Source: Acidobacteriota bacterium (GTDB taxonomy: Bacteria; Acidobacteriota; Terriglobia; Acidiferrales; UBA7541). From it: 64,000 bases of DNA. Location: positions 124,001-188,000 of the forward strand of contig QHZD01000020.1 in assembly GCA_003225315.1 (NCBI GenBank). Reading direction: 5' to 3'. The notes under the pieces were generated by a model. That model saw nothing but the letters and a program-made list of their open reading frames with translations, was not told where the DNA came from and made no database searches. Made by a program: the position numbers and the translations under genes. Shown here piece after piece: positions 43,860-52,798 of this stretch (positions are counted from its first letter, which is position 1; each line of letters begins with the position of its first letter).

Positions 43860-44735
43860 CTATTCGATTTCGACGTAGTCCCCAGCGAACACTTCGGATG
43901 AACAAAAGGTGACAAACATCGTTGACGAGTTCCGGCTGACATTGATGACTATTCCCTCGCCCAGAACTTCACGCGGCAGGTCGTTCCATTCGTACCGCGC
44001 CGGGGCGCTCCCGAAACCGTACGTCGCATACTGATAACCTCTTTCTTGCGCCACTGTCTCCGCCCTCGAGCCTTGATAGCGGAAGATTCGGAAGTAATCG
44101 CCGACCTTGACTCCTTGATTGGTCCCAAGGTTTACATAGGCTGTGTTGAGTCTGCCGAAAACCTGTCCGTAATCTTTTCCGGCCACTACCATGGCCACCG
44201 GCTTGCCGCTTACAGGCGCGAAGTGATCGAAGTTGGAAGCATCCTTATACGGCGGCGTTGGGCGATCCGAATAAGGCACGACGATATCCCCGCGCTGCAC
44301 GTAATCGCATGAGAAGATGACCTGCGCCACGGAAACCTTGGGCTGGACGTTGACTACTTTTATCTGCCCCGCGTCCATATACGACGTACCCATGGCTCTC
44401 AGAAGCTTCTCCTGCCACGTGAACCAATGTACCTCCGTCGGATCTTTGACAGGGCGCACCACGGAGAACCTGTCGCCTACGCGCACACCTTTGTCTTGGC
44501 CTCGATTGATGTGCACATAGTCGCCGCGGCCAAAAACGATCTTGTAGTTCGATTGCTCCCCGGAGACTAGCCGAGTTTCGTCCGGCACTCTCTGGTCCGT
44601 AACGAATCCTGAGCAATTCACCGCGCTGTAGTCGACCGGACGGTTTTGCGGAGCAGCCTGGGGCGCGTCCTGCGCCGAGGCTAATGTCGCTCCCAGGAAA
44701 ACCGATAGAGACAAGACAACGATTTTAGCGCGCAT
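43860..44735 (-). CDS. exported protein with two copies of a FlgT-C-like motif
   Basis: 291 residues with a signal peptide (MRAKIVVLSLSVFLGATLASAQ) and AAGGAG before the ATG. Two halves share one pattern: YVHINRGQDKGVRVGDRFSV (about 75) and AYVNLGTNQGVKVGDYFRI (about 205), a beta-rich motif seen at the C-terminus of FlgT-like proteins. The second half ends GEGIVINVSRNSSTMFV. It may be an envelope-associated protein with duplicated domains. No enzymatic motif is visible and no flagellar gene lies nearby. Confidence 0.75.
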   Translation of the reverse strand: MRAKIVVLSLSVFLGATLASAQDAPQAAPQNRPVDYSAVNCSGFVTDQRVPDETRLVSGEQSNYKIVFGRGDYVHINRGQDKGVRVGDRFSVVRPVKDPTEVHWFTWQEKLLRAMGTSYMDAGQIKVVNVQPKVSVAQVIFSCDYVQRGDIVVPYSDRPTPPYKDASNFDHFAPVSGKPVAMVVAGKDYGQVFGRLNTAYVNLGTNQGVKVGDYFRIFRYQGSRAETVAQERGYQYATYGFGSAPARYEWNDLPREVLGEGIVINVSRNSSTMFVTFCSSEVFAGDYVEIE

Positions 44736-44903
44736 CCCGTAACTCCTTCGAAAACACGCCCGATGGGCCGTGTATGGACTTTATCTTAGCGAAAGTATCA
44801 GGGCCTGCCCCACGCGTCAACCACATGGCCGAGGTTGCTTTACACTTTTGATACGGCATACTACTAGCTGCATTTTCAATGGCTTGGCGGCACAGGGCGG
44901 GAT

Positions 44904-46421
44904 ATGAGCCTCTTCGGCACGGGCTTACAGCGGATTTGTGCGGTCGTGGCTGCCTCCAAGGCGGCGGAAATGGCCAAGCTGCTGCGCTTCGCGCTACAGG
45001 AAACCAGCACCGTCGAATTGCGTCTCGACTGGCTCAGCAGTGACGCAGAACGCGCTCAATTCCTCCGCTGGCTGCGCAAAAGCCATCCTCGGAACGCCGC
45101 CTTTCTCGCTACCTGCCGCCGCCGTGAGGGCGGAGGCAAGCTCACCGGTGGTGTTGACCGTGAACTCTACTGGTTGACTCAGGCCTGCGAAGCCGGATGC
45201 CAATGGTGCGACCTTGAAGTGGAGACCTTGCGCAAGCTTCCCGGCCAGTCCGTGCGGGAATATGCCGTGCCGCGGCGCGTCATGCTTTCCATGCACGACT
45301 TTGAGCGCACGCCGGATTTACCTCGAAGCGTGAGTCCGCCGGCGCATGGCGGAGTCGACGCCGTGAAGATCGCCGCTGAGGCGCGGACCATCCGCGACAG
45401 CGTCCGGCTCCTCCACTTGGCTCGTAATTCCAAAAGTTTCGTTGCCGTTCCGATGGGAGAAGCCGGCCTGCCCGCCAGAATTCTCGCCCTGCGCGAGGGA
45501 AGTGCGTTGGCTTATGCGCCCGTTGCCAGCGCGACCGCTCCGGGCCAGGTTTCTCTGCATGACATGAAGTATCTCTACCGCGCGCACGCCCTCACGCGCC
45601 GCACGCAAGTCTACGGAGTGATTGGCGATCCCGTCGGCCATTCCCTTTCCCCGTTGCTCCACAACACGGGATTCATAGCGCGTCGCATCGATGCCGTCTA
45701 TCTCCCTTTCCTTGTGCATGACCTTCGCGATTTTCTGGCGGCTGTCCCCGAATTTGGCCTCCGTGGATTCAGCGTCACTCATCCGCACAAGCAGGCCATT
45801 CTCAAGTATCTGAAGGAGTGCGATCCTCTCGCAGCGGAAATTGGCGCTGTTAACACCGTAGTCGTTCGCCGCAACGGGTCTCTCTACGGCGGCAACACGG
45901 ACTGCCTCGGCTTGCTCCGTGCGCTCGAGAAGAAACTCCGCATCAAAGGCAGCCGCGTCCTGGTCTTCGGCGCGGGCGGTGCTGCGCGAGCAGCCGTTTT
46001 TGCGCTGGCTCGTTCCGGAGCAAGCGTCGCTATTTGCGCCCGCCGTGAGGAAGCTGCACGGCAACTCGCCCGCGCCTTCGGCGCAGAGTCTTTGCCCCGC
46101 GCTGCTTTGCGCACGGAGTCCTTTGACGCCATTTTGAACGCCACCCCGGTCGGGATGCATCCCCACGACGGCGTTTCTCCGCTCGCTCCCAGCGAGTTGC
46201 ATTGCCGGCTCGTCATGGACATGATCAATCGTCCTCGGGAGACACAGCTTTTGAAGATTGCCGCTCGGAAGGGCATCGCCACGGTCCCAGGCATCGAAAT
46301 GCTGATCGCTCAAGGTGTCGCCCAGTGGCAAATCTGGATGGGAAAGCGCGCGCCCGAAGCGCGCATGCGCCGCGCCGTTCTCGCCGCCCTCCGCGCCGAA
46401 GAGAACTCCCGCCCTCGTTAG
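44904..46421 (+). CDS. aroDE: bifunctional 3-dehydroquinate dehydratase (type I) / shikimate dehydrogenase
   Basis: 505 residues. Residues about 8-225 are type I dehydroquinase: the Schiff-base Lys in VDAVKIAAEA and the catalytic His in LSMHDFERT. Residues about 235-500 are shikimate dehydrogenase: YGVIGDPVGHSLSPLLHN, the catalytic Lys in SVTHPHKQ (usually SVTIPHK), Asp in GGNTDCLG and NADP loop VFGAGGAARA. The fusion performs steps 3 and 4 of the shikimate pathway in one chain, as in plants and some bacteria. It is monocistronic. Confidence 0.94.
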   Translation: MSLFGTGLQRICAVVAASKAAEMAKLLRFALQETSTVELRLDWLSSDAERAQFLRWLRKSHPRNAAFLATCRRREGGGKLTGGVDRELYWLTQACEAGCQWCDLEVETLRKLPGQSVREYAVPRRVMLSMHDFERTPDLPRSVSPPAHGGVDAVKIAAEARTIRDSVRLLHLARNSKSFVAVPMGEAGLPARILALREGSALAYAPVASATAPGQVSLHDMKYLYRAHALTRRTQVYGVIGDPVGHSLSPLLHNTGFIARRIDAVYLPFLVHDLRDFLAAVPEFGLRGFSVTHPHKQAILKYLKECDPLAAEIGAVNTVVVRRNGSLYGGNTDCLGLLRALEKKLRIKGSRVLVFGAGGAARAAVFALARSGASVAICARREEAARQLARAFGAESLPRAALRTESFDAILNATPVGMHPHDGVSPLAPSELHCRLVMDMINRPRETQLLKIAARKGIATVPGIEMLIAQGVAQWQIWMGKRAPEARMRRAVLAALRAEENSRPR

Positions 46422-46451
46422 CCGCGCAAGCGCGGTACCATAGGCAGTATC

Positions 46452-46883
46452 ATGAAGGATTATCTGCGTCTCTGGGCTGAAGGGTTGCCGAATCAACCCT
46501 CTCGACTTTTGTCTATACCAATTACTGTTCTCGGTAAATGCATAAGACAAATTGGTCCTAGAGGTGAGTTTGCAAAGGTCAAATTGACGGTCCACCCTTC
46601 CGACTCGTTTGAAGTTACGGATCGTGTTGCAGAAAGGAGCGAGCTTGTGAAATTAGGGGTAGGATGGCCAGACTGTGCCATTTTTGGATTACTCGATGTG
46701 TTGATGTTCGCGGAATTTGGGCCGCTCTTCAAGGTATGCGTCGTCTTAGAAGAGGTGTGGTATCACGAAGTTGACTCGTCCTGGCAGGCGTTCCGGTACG
46801 CGGGGCGTGATGCCGGGCGGAAAATCATTGAAGCCATCGGGGATGATGCATCTGGCTCCCAAGTGGACGGAGTGGCTGTTTAA
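46452..46883 (+). CDS. stand-alone EF-G domain IV-like protein
   Basis: 143 residues. SDSFEVTDRV, VGWPDCAIFGLLDVL, KVCVVLEEVWYHEVDSSWQAF and YAGRDAGRKIIEA resemble EF-G domain IV, where YHEVDSSxxAF is the conserved loop that reaches the decoding centre. There is no GTPase domain. It might act on ribosomes or be a repurposed fold; this is inferred from motif similarity alone. The gene is more AT-rich than aroDE upstream and stands alone, which could mean transfer. Confidence 0.65.
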   Translation: MKDYLRLWAEGLPNQPSRLLSIPITVLGKCIRQIGPRGEFAKVKLTVHPSDSFEVTDRVAERSELVKLGVGWPDCAIFGLLDVLMFAEFGPLFKVCVVLEEVWYHEVDSSWQAFRYAGRDAGRKIIEAIGDDASGSQVDGVAV

Positions 46884-47098
46884 CGCGCCCGTACCGGGAG
46901 AAGACCGTTACGTTGATTTTCTAGCTGACACAGCGGTCAGTAATCTGGTATATTATCTTTGTGAAGCAGTTCGCCTTTCCGTAGGGAACTCCGGTTACAA
47001 CCTGAACGGCTCTTTTTGCGGATTTGGGCGTTTGCTCAGCGCCCGAGGCACAGACTTTGGCATTCCTTTGCCTCTCGGTTCACTGCCGGACTAACCCA

Positions 47099-47145
47099 TT
47101 TAGAATCAACATTTATGGGAAGTGTCCGCAAGTGTTGATTCTAAA
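47099..47145. repeat. inverted repeat with perfect 13-base arms
   Basis: TTTAGAATCAACA (47099-47111) and its exact reverse complement (47133-47145) flank a 21-base loop. Directly after it comes CCACTTACGAAG, the core of the dispersed repeat. No T tract follows, so termination is unlikely. Confidence 0.7.
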
Positions 47146-47213
47146 CCACTTACGAAGATTCCAAGTCCTTTAGATGCAACACTTATGAAAAACACAGGGA
47201 GGGGGTACGAGTT

Positions 47214-47324
47214 ATGGTTAACCAGAAATCCTTTCGGAGTGCGGCGGCTTGCCGCTTTTCCTCCTGCTCCTTCCTAAATACTGTCGGGCTGCTGAATAAT
47301 CCGGGCCAACTGGAAGTAATGTAA
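47214..47324 (+). CDS. possible 36-residue leader peptide before trpE
   Basis: The ATG at 47214 lies nine bases after a G-rich block (GGGAGGGGG) that could serve as ribosome site. It encodes MVNQKSFRSAAACRFSSCSF and ends NNPGQLEVM. It has no Trp codons, so it is not a classical trp leader, and the G-rich block is also part of a dispersed repeat. Translation is unproven. Confidence 0.25.
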   Translation: MVNQKSFRSAAACRFSSCSFLNTVGLLNNPGQLEVM

Positions 47325-47401
47325 TAATAGGTCTCTTTTTTTGTGAACTGAAAACGATCGATCGAAGATTCCGACTCGGTCGGGACTGTCAGCTTATTCC
47401 T

Positions 47402-48892
47402 ATGATCCAGCCGGACTTCCGCGAATTTCAGCGTCTCGCGAAACAGGGCAACCTTATCCCTGTCTATGACGTTTTTTCCGCGGATTTGCTGACTCCTGTC
47501 AGCGCCTATCTGCGCATCGCCCAGGGTGCGCGGTATTCGTTCCTTCTCGAAAGCGTCGAGGGCGGCGAAAAAATTGCGCGCTACACCTTTGCTGGAGCGC
47601 ACCCCGAGGAAATCTTCCGCTACGCCAACAGCGCCTGCGTTCTCGAAAGCCGCGACCGTGTCCTCTGGGAAGAGCGCGATCCCATCTCGTTCCTGCGCGA
47701 GCGTATCGAGCGTTTTCGTCCCGTGCGGCTTCCCGGATTGCCGCCGCTGGTTGCCGGCGCCATCGGCTATTTCAGCTATGACATGGTGCGGCTGATCGAG
47801 CGCATCCCCAAGCGCCTTCGCGATGAAATCGGCCTGTATGACGCCATGCTGATGTTCTACCACGGCCTCATCGCGTTCGATCACGTGCAGCATCGCTTGT
47901 GGGTCGTTCGCAACGTTTTCACCGAGGGCAGCGGCAGCCTCCGCGCGAAATACGATGACGCCGTGCGCGAAATCAAGAAGACACGCCGGTTGCTTGATGT
48001 ACCTGTAGCCGCCGAACGCCCGAAGAAGCCGTCGAAGTCAAAGAAACGTGGACCCCTGAAAGTGACTTCCAATTTTCGCCGGCCCGAATATCTCGCTGCC
48101 GTGCAAAAAGCGAAGCAGTACATTCGCGCCGGCGACATCTTTCAAGTCGTGTTGAGCCAGCGCTTTTCCGCGAAGACGAAAGCGGAACCATTTGAGATCT
48201 ATCGCGAGCTCCGCGCGTTGAATCCGTCGCCCTATCTTTTCTACCTGCAGCTGAACGATGTCGCTGTCGTGGGCAGTTCGCCGGAAATGCTCGTCAAAGT
48301 CCAGGGACGCGACGTCTTTTACCGCCCGATCGCGGGCACGCGTTGGCGCGGCAAGGATGAAGCCGAGGACCAGCGCCTCGAACAGGAAATGCTGGCCAGC
48401 GAAAAGGAGCGCGCCGAGCACATCATGCTCGTCGATCTTGGACGCAACGATCTCGGGCGCGTCTGCGATTACGGCACGGTGAAGCCCGAAAAGTTGCTCA
48501 CCGTCGAGCGCTACTCCCATGTGATGCATTTGGTTTCCAGCCTCCGCGGCCGCTTGCGAGAAGACGTGGATTGTTTTGACGCCCTGATGGCTTGTTTTCC
48601 AGCCGGCACCGTTTCCGGCGCGCCAAAAGTTCGCGCCATGGAAATCATCGAGGAGTTGGAGCGCACGCGCCGCGGAATTTATGCCGGCGGCATTCTGTAC
48701 CTCGATTTCGCGGGCAATCTTGATTCCTGCATCGCGCTTCGCACCATGTTGGTGAAAAACGGTGTGGCCTACGTTCAAGCCGGCGGCGGCATAGTTGCGG
48801 ATTCCACGCCGGAGGGGGAATATCAGGAGAGCGTGAATAAGTCGAAAGCGTTGCTTACAGCGCTGGAGAAGGCGCATGGGAGAGGAGGATAA
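47402..48892 (+). CDS. trpE: anthranilate synthase component I
   Basis: 496 residues. Chorismate-binding enzyme motifs are complete: SPSPYLFYLQL-type (NPSPYLFYLQLND), SSPEMLVKV, PIAGTRWRGKDE, LVDLGRNDLGRV, FPAGTVSGAPKVRAMEIIEELE and AGGGIVADSTPEGEYQESVNK. It converts chorismate and ammonia or glutamine to anthranilate with TrpG. A membrane-protein gene is inserted between trpE and trpG on the same strand. Confidence 0.95.
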   Translation: MIQPDFREFQRLAKQGNLIPVYDVFSADLLTPVSAYLRIAQGARYSFLLESVEGGEKIARYTFAGAHPEEIFRYANSACVLESRDRVLWEERDPISFLRERIERFRPVRLPGLPPLVAGAIGYFSYDMVRLIERIPKRLRDEIGLYDAMLMFYHGLIAFDHVQHRLWVVRNVFTEGSGSLRAKYDDAVREIKKTRRLLDVPVAAERPKKPSKSKKRGPLKVTSNFRRPEYLAAVQKAKQYIRAGDIFQVVLSQRFSAKTKAEPFEIYRELRALNPSPYLFYLQLNDVAVVGSSPEMLVKVQGRDVFYRPIAGTRWRGKDEAEDQRLEQEMLASEKERAEHIMLVDLGRNDLGRVCDYGTVKPEKLLTVERYSHVMHLVSSLRGRLREDVDCFDALMACFPAGTVSGAPKVRAMEIIEELERTRRGIYAGGILYLDFAGNLDSCIALRTMLVKNGVAYVQAGGGIVADSTPEGEYQESVNKSKALLTALEKAHGRGG

Positions 48893-49270
48893 ATGGAAAC
48901 AGCTCTCTTAGTAGCTGCTTTCGGGATTGCAGCTCTATGTGCTTTCCTTCTTCTCTTCGGGATTATCAACTCATTGCGTGGCAGGCGTTCGACTGCAGGT
49001 CGTATTGCCGTCACAACTGTCGGCATGTCATGGGCTGTATGGCAAGTTTACGTTTTGAATCCGGTTGCCGGCAAGAACTTGACCTACCTGCTGGCGCCGA
49101 TAGCTTTCGCGAGCGTGTTGCTGATTCTGTCCTGGGCAGTTAAAGATGCCATGAGCAGGCCACCATCGGAAGGGCCTAACGTAAAAGTCCCTGCAATGAC
49201 AATGCGCAAGCCCGCAGGGTTGTCCCACGAATCTGAAGATGAGCAGGGAAGGATTGCAGTAGGAGAATGA
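48893..49270 (+). CDS. membrane protein of unknown function between trpE and trpG
   Basis: 125 residues; the ATG directly follows the trpE TAA. Hydrophobic segments at about 3-27 (LLVAAFGIAALCAFLLLFGI) and about 61-83 (LTYLLAPIAFASVLLILSW), with another weaker one around 40-55, suggest a small inner-membrane protein with an acidic tail (SHESEDEQGRIAVGE). No family is recognised and no link to tryptophan synthesis is evident. Lower GC than trpE and trpG, possibly an insertion. Confidence 0.6.
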   Translation: METALLVAAFGIAALCAFLLLFGIINSLRGRRSTAGRIAVTTVGMSWAVWQVYVLNPVAGKNLTYLLAPIAFASVLLILSWAVKDAMSRPPSEGPNVKVPAMTMRKPAGLSHESEDEQGRIAVGE

Positions 49271-49319
49271 ACTTAGAGTGGATAAGAGTATCCGTATAGC
49301 AAATTAGGAACCAATCGCC

Positions 49320-49883
49320 ATGATTCTCTTGTTGGACAACTACGATTCCTTTACCTACAACCTCGCGCAGTATCTTGGCGAGCTGGGTTGTCAGGTCGAA
49401 GTCCATCGCAACGACAAAATTACCGTGGAAGAAATCATACGTCGCAAGCCCGAACGCATCGTGATTTCTCCCGGCCCTTGCACGCCGCAGGAGGCGGGCA
49501 TTTCCGTGGAACTGGTCGAGCGACTGGCAGGAAAATTTCCTATTCTCGGTGTATGCCTAGGCCATCAAGCCATTGGCGCCGCGTTCGGCGGGAAAATCGT
49601 CCGCGCTCCGAAACTCTTTCACGGCAAGACCAGCCAGATCCATCACGACGGCAAAAACATTTTCCGCAAGCTGCCGGATCCCTTCACCGCCACACGCTAT
49701 CATTCGTTGATCGTCGAGAAAAAATCCCTGCCGCGCGAATTGGCGATCACGGCGGAGACCGACGACGGCATCATCATGGGCTTCCGTCACCGCCGCCACA
49801 AAATCGAAGGCGTCCAATTCCATCCCGAGTCCGTTCTTACCGATTCCGGCAAGCAGCTCTTGCAGAATTTTTTGTCCCTCTGA
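49320..49883 (+). CDS. trpG: anthranilate/aminodeoxychorismate synthase glutamine amidotransferase
   Basis: 187 residues. [19 protein letters not shown] is the standard start, the catalytic Cys is in [10 protein letters not shown], and His-Glu are in [10 protein letters not shown]. It supplies ammonia to TrpE and may also serve PabB. AGGAACC precedes the ATG. It is separated from trpE by the 125-residue membrane-protein gene. Confidence 0.95.
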   Translation: MILLLDNYDSFTYNLAQYLGELGCQVEVHRNDKITVEEIIRRKPERIVISPGPCTPQEAGISVELVERLAGKFPILGVCLGHQAIGAAFGGKIVRAPKLFHGKTSQIHHDGKNIFRKLPDPFTATRYHSLIVEKKSLPRELAITAETDDGIIMGFRHRRHKIEGVQFHPESVLTDSGKQLLQNFLSL

Positions 49884-49890
49884 CTTTAGT

Positions 49891-49950
49891 GCGAGGTTCC
49901 TCTCGGCGTTTCTCTGTGGTCTCTGTGCCCTCTGTGTTAAGTTTTCTGTT
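49891..49950. repeat. dispersed CTCTGTGTTAA-type intergenic repeat, copy 2
   Basis: Plus strand: CTCGGCGTTTCTCTGTGG, CTCTGTGCCCTCTGTGTTAAG. It is the counterpart of 28950-29003 and lies in the convergent gap between trpG and the exported peptidase gene. There is no clear hairpin. Confidence 0.6.
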
Positions 49951-49952
49951 TT

Positions 49953-51506
49953 TCACCAATTTAGATCCGCCAGGATCGCGCCATAGATCTCCATCCCGCG
50001 CCAGAAATGGCCGAGCTGCAAATTCTCATCCGAACTGTGCTGATGATTGTCGGCATTGACGATGGGCACTCCAATCACTGGAAGGCCCAGCTCTTCAAAT
50101 ATGTACATGGGAGCTGTTCCGCCGAGGGTTGGCATTTTCACAGCGGGGCCTGCGGCTCCTTCGACGACCTCGACCACTTTCTTAGAAACTGGAAGGTCCA
50201 TCGGCGTCCGCGAAGCGCGATAACCTCCTTCATTGATGACTTTTGCGATGCGCGGATACGTCCGCCTTTCTTCCATCGTGGGCTCGCGATCGATGACGTA
50301 GAAGCCTTGCTTTCGTATAAACAAGGCGATCTGATCGAATTTCTGCTGAGGGTCCTCTCCTCTTACAAGACGAGCATCGAGCGAAGCCTCCGCACGATCG
50401 GGAACAATGTTCTGCGCCTGTTCGCCCACGTACGCGCTGCGCAGTCCGCGGATATTCAGCGAAGGCTGCATAATGAGTTCAACAAGCTTTTTCCCGCCGC
50501 CTTCCGGTTTGGCAATGCCCAGCTCCCGTTCTAAATCGGCGTCGTTGATGGGCAATTCCGCAAGGGCCTTTTTCTCCGCGTCGCCCAGCGGCGTGACGTC
50601 GTCGTAATAGCCATCAATCAGCACGCGCCCATCCGCATCCTTCATCGATGCCAGCAGCCGCGACAACTCCATCGCCGGATTCGGCGCCCAGTTTCCATAA
50701 TGCCCGCTGTGCAGCGCTCGCACCGGACCGAATACAGTGATGCCGATCCCGATGTCTCCGCGGTTGCCAAAGAAAACCAACGGCCGTCCGCTCTGGTGCA
50801 CCGGGCCATCGGCGGTGATCAGCAAGTCCGCTCCCAGCAAATTCTTGTGCAGCTCCAGCGTTCGCTGCAGATTCGACGAGCCCGCCTCTTCTTCTCCCTC
50901 AAAGATGACCTTCAAGTTCACAGCCAACGGAATCTTCTTCGTTCGCAGCGCATCGATCGCTGCCAGCAGCGCCACGATTGGCGATTTATCATCCGAGGAC
51001 GAACGCGCGTAAATCCGCCAATTGTCGTTATAGACCGCACGGCGTTGCGCGCTATTTGGTGGAAACGGAATGCGCTTCCCGCCGGCTTCGATAGCTGCAT
51101 CGCGAAGCACCGGCTCGAATGGTTTCCCATCCGTCCAGGCTGTTGGGTCGACGGGCTGCCCGTCGTAATGCGCGTAGAAAATCACAGTGCGCTTCGCTTC
51201 GGGCGAAATCAATTTGCCGTAGACGACCGGCCCGCGCCCGGTGATCGGCAGCAAATGCGCTTCGACCCCGCGCGCCTCCAACATCTCCACTAGGTGCGCT
51301 GCATTTTTCTGGATGTTCGACGTGTCGCTCGCAATGTTGGGGATCGCAAGGAATTCGCTCAGCTCGCGCATAATGCGTTCCTCGTTGTCCATCCGGTATT
51401 CGCGAATTTCCTGCGCGACCTGTGCCGGCGCCGGAGGAGTTTGCTTCTGCGCGAACGCCTTAGTCGCCAGAAACGCAATCAACAGCGTGGCCACGATATT
51501 TCTCAA
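49953..51506 (-). CDS. exported M20 family metallopeptidase
   Basis: 517 residues from a TTG at 51506 with GAGGAGAG upstream. Signal peptide MRNIVATLLIAFLATKAFAQ. M20 motifs: VIFYAHYDGQPVD (metal His and Asp), ARSSSDDKSPIVA (bridging Asp), FEGEEEAGSSN (catalytic Glu), and a late HQHSSDENL metal His. It resembles the dipeptidase/CNDP-like subgroup and probably degrades peptides in the periplasm or outside. It sits between trpG and trpD without an obvious link to tryptophan. Confidence 0.9.
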   Translation of the reverse strand: MRNIVATLLIAFLATKAFAQKQTPPAPAQVAQEIREYRMDNEERIMRELSEFLAIPNIASDTSNIQKNAAHLVEMLEARGVEAHLLPITGRGPVVYGKLISPEAKRTVIFYAHYDGQPVDPTAWTDGKPFEPVLRDAAIEAGGKRIPFPPNSAQRRAVYNDNWRIYARSSSDDKSPIVALLAAIDALRTKKIPLAVNLKVIFEGEEEAGSSNLQRTLELHKNLLGADLLITADGPVHQSGRPLVFFGNRGDIGIGITVFGPVRALHSGHYGNWAPNPAMELSRLLASMKDADGRVLIDGYYDDVTPLGDAEKKALAELPINDADLERELGIAKPEGGGKKLVELIMQPSLNIRGLRSAYVGEQAQNIVPDRAEASLDARLVRGEDPQQKFDQIALFIRKQGFYVIDREPTMEERRTYPRIAKVINEGGYRASRTPMDLPVSKKVVEVVEGAAGPAVKMPTLGGTAPMYIFEELGLPVIGVPIVNADNHQHSSDENLQLGHFWRGMEIYGAILADLNW

Positions 51507-51582
51507 AGTTCTCTCCTCTAACTGTTTCGTACCGGCGGCTCGTAATTCCGACTCTGTTCTTGAAACGCAATCGATTGCGAAT

Positions 51583-52608
51583 CTACTTCTCGCTGGTGAA
51601 CGCGGCCAAAGCCGCTAGTTTCTCACTTGCCGCCCCTGACGAAATCACAAAACTCGCCAGTCCCGCTCCTTCGCGAAAATCAGCCGCGGCGCCTGCTGCA
51701 ACCAGCGCCGCCGCCGCGTTAACCACCACAATGTCGCGCGCCGGCCCGTCTTCGCCGTCCAGCACTCGCCGAATGAGCACTGCATTTTCGGCCGGCGTAC
51801 CGCCACGAATGGATTCGAGCGGCGCACGCGCCAGGCCAAAATCCTCCGGCGTCACCGTAAATCGCCGGCCGCCGCCGCCCCGCACCTCAGCCACTAGCGT
51901 CTCTCCTGAGAGCGAGATTTCATCCAATCCGCCCGCGCCGTGAACTACAAACGCGCGGTTGACACCCAGCTCGGCAAGCGTTGCTGCCACCACATCAATC
52001 ACATCTCTTGAAAACACGCCCAGCAACTGCGCTTGAGCCCCCGCTGGATTTGTCAGCGGTCCAAGCAGATTAAACACAGTGCGCACGCCAATTTGTTTTC
52101 GCGCCGGAGCCGCATGCCGCGTCGCTGTATGCGCGGCCTGCGCGAACAGAAATCCAATGCCAATCTCCCTAATCGCCCGTCCATACCGTTCGAACGGCAG
52201 GTCGATTCGCACCCCCAGTTCTTCCAATACGTCTGCCGAACCGCTCCGCGAACTTGCCGCGCGATTCCCATGCTTGGCCACGCGCGCGCCTGCCGCCGCC
52301 GCAACAATCGCCGCCGCCGTCGAAATATTAAACGTGTTCGCGCCGTCCCCGCCCGTTCCGCAAGTGTCCACCATGTTTGTGGGACGCGCTTCGCCGTCCG
52401 CAAACACGCGCGTCGCGTGCTTCCGCATCACGCGCGCAAATCCCGCGAGCTCTTGCGCTTCAACGGGCCGTCGGTTCAGCGCTTCCAGCAAGCGCACAAT
52501 CTTCGGCGTCTTGACGCGTCCCGAAAGCAGCTCCTCCATCGTCGCTTCCGCTTCCGCGCGCTCCAGGACGTGCCCGGCCTCGACTCTTTCGATCAGCGAT
52601 TTCGTCAT
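51583..52608 (-). CDS. trpD: anthranilate phosphoribosyltransferase
   Basis: 341 residues from the ATG at 52608 ([15 protein letters not shown]), the normal family length. The phosphate loop [37 protein letters not shown] and [14 protein letters not shown] are diagnostic. It joins anthranilate to phosphoribosyl pyrophosphate. It is transcribed opposite to trpEG, so the pathway is not one operon here. Confidence 0.95.
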   Translation of the reverse strand: MTKSLIERVEAGHVLERAEAEATMEELLSGRVKTPKIVRLLEALNRRPVEAQELAGFARVMRKHATRVFADGEARPTNMVDTCGTGGDGANTFNISTAAAIVAAAAGARVAKHGNRAASSRSGSADVLEELGVRIDLPFERYGRAIREIGIGFLFAQAAHTATRHAAPARKQIGVRTVFNLLGPLTNPAGAQAQLLGVFSRDVIDVVAATLAELGVNRAFVVHGAGGLDEISLSGETLVAEVRGGGGRRFTVTPEDFGLARAPLESIRGGTPAENAVLIRRVLDGEDGPARDIVVVNAAAALVAAGAAADFREGAGLASFVISSGAASEKLAALAAFTSEK

Positions 52609-52798
52609 CGCAATGCCACCGCTCGATGGCATCTTGATTCGCGACGACACGCGTAAGCGTAACTATTCATCAATTCTTGCGCCATTTCGCGCGTCCTTGC
52701 TCCGTTTTCGCCTTCCGGGTAAACTTCTATGTTTCCATTGCCGTCAAAATTCTAACACTAGCAGACTGCTTCAATCTCAAACGGAAAACGGAACCGCG

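Larger units (their letters stand above)
46884..47401. other. 518-base intergenic region upstream of trpE
   Basis: It holds a perfect inverted repeat (47099-47145), a degenerate copy of the ACTTACGAA/G-tract repeat (47148-47208) and a possible 36-residue leader frame (47214-47324) with a small hairpin (GCGGC/GCCGC, then TTTTC) at 47241-47259. No other gene is supported. Confidence 0.55.

Noticed and set aside
46771-47094. 107-codon open frame overlapping the EF-G domain IV-like gene
   Set aside because: Its first third is an out-of-frame reading of that gene; the rest shows no family features or start signal.
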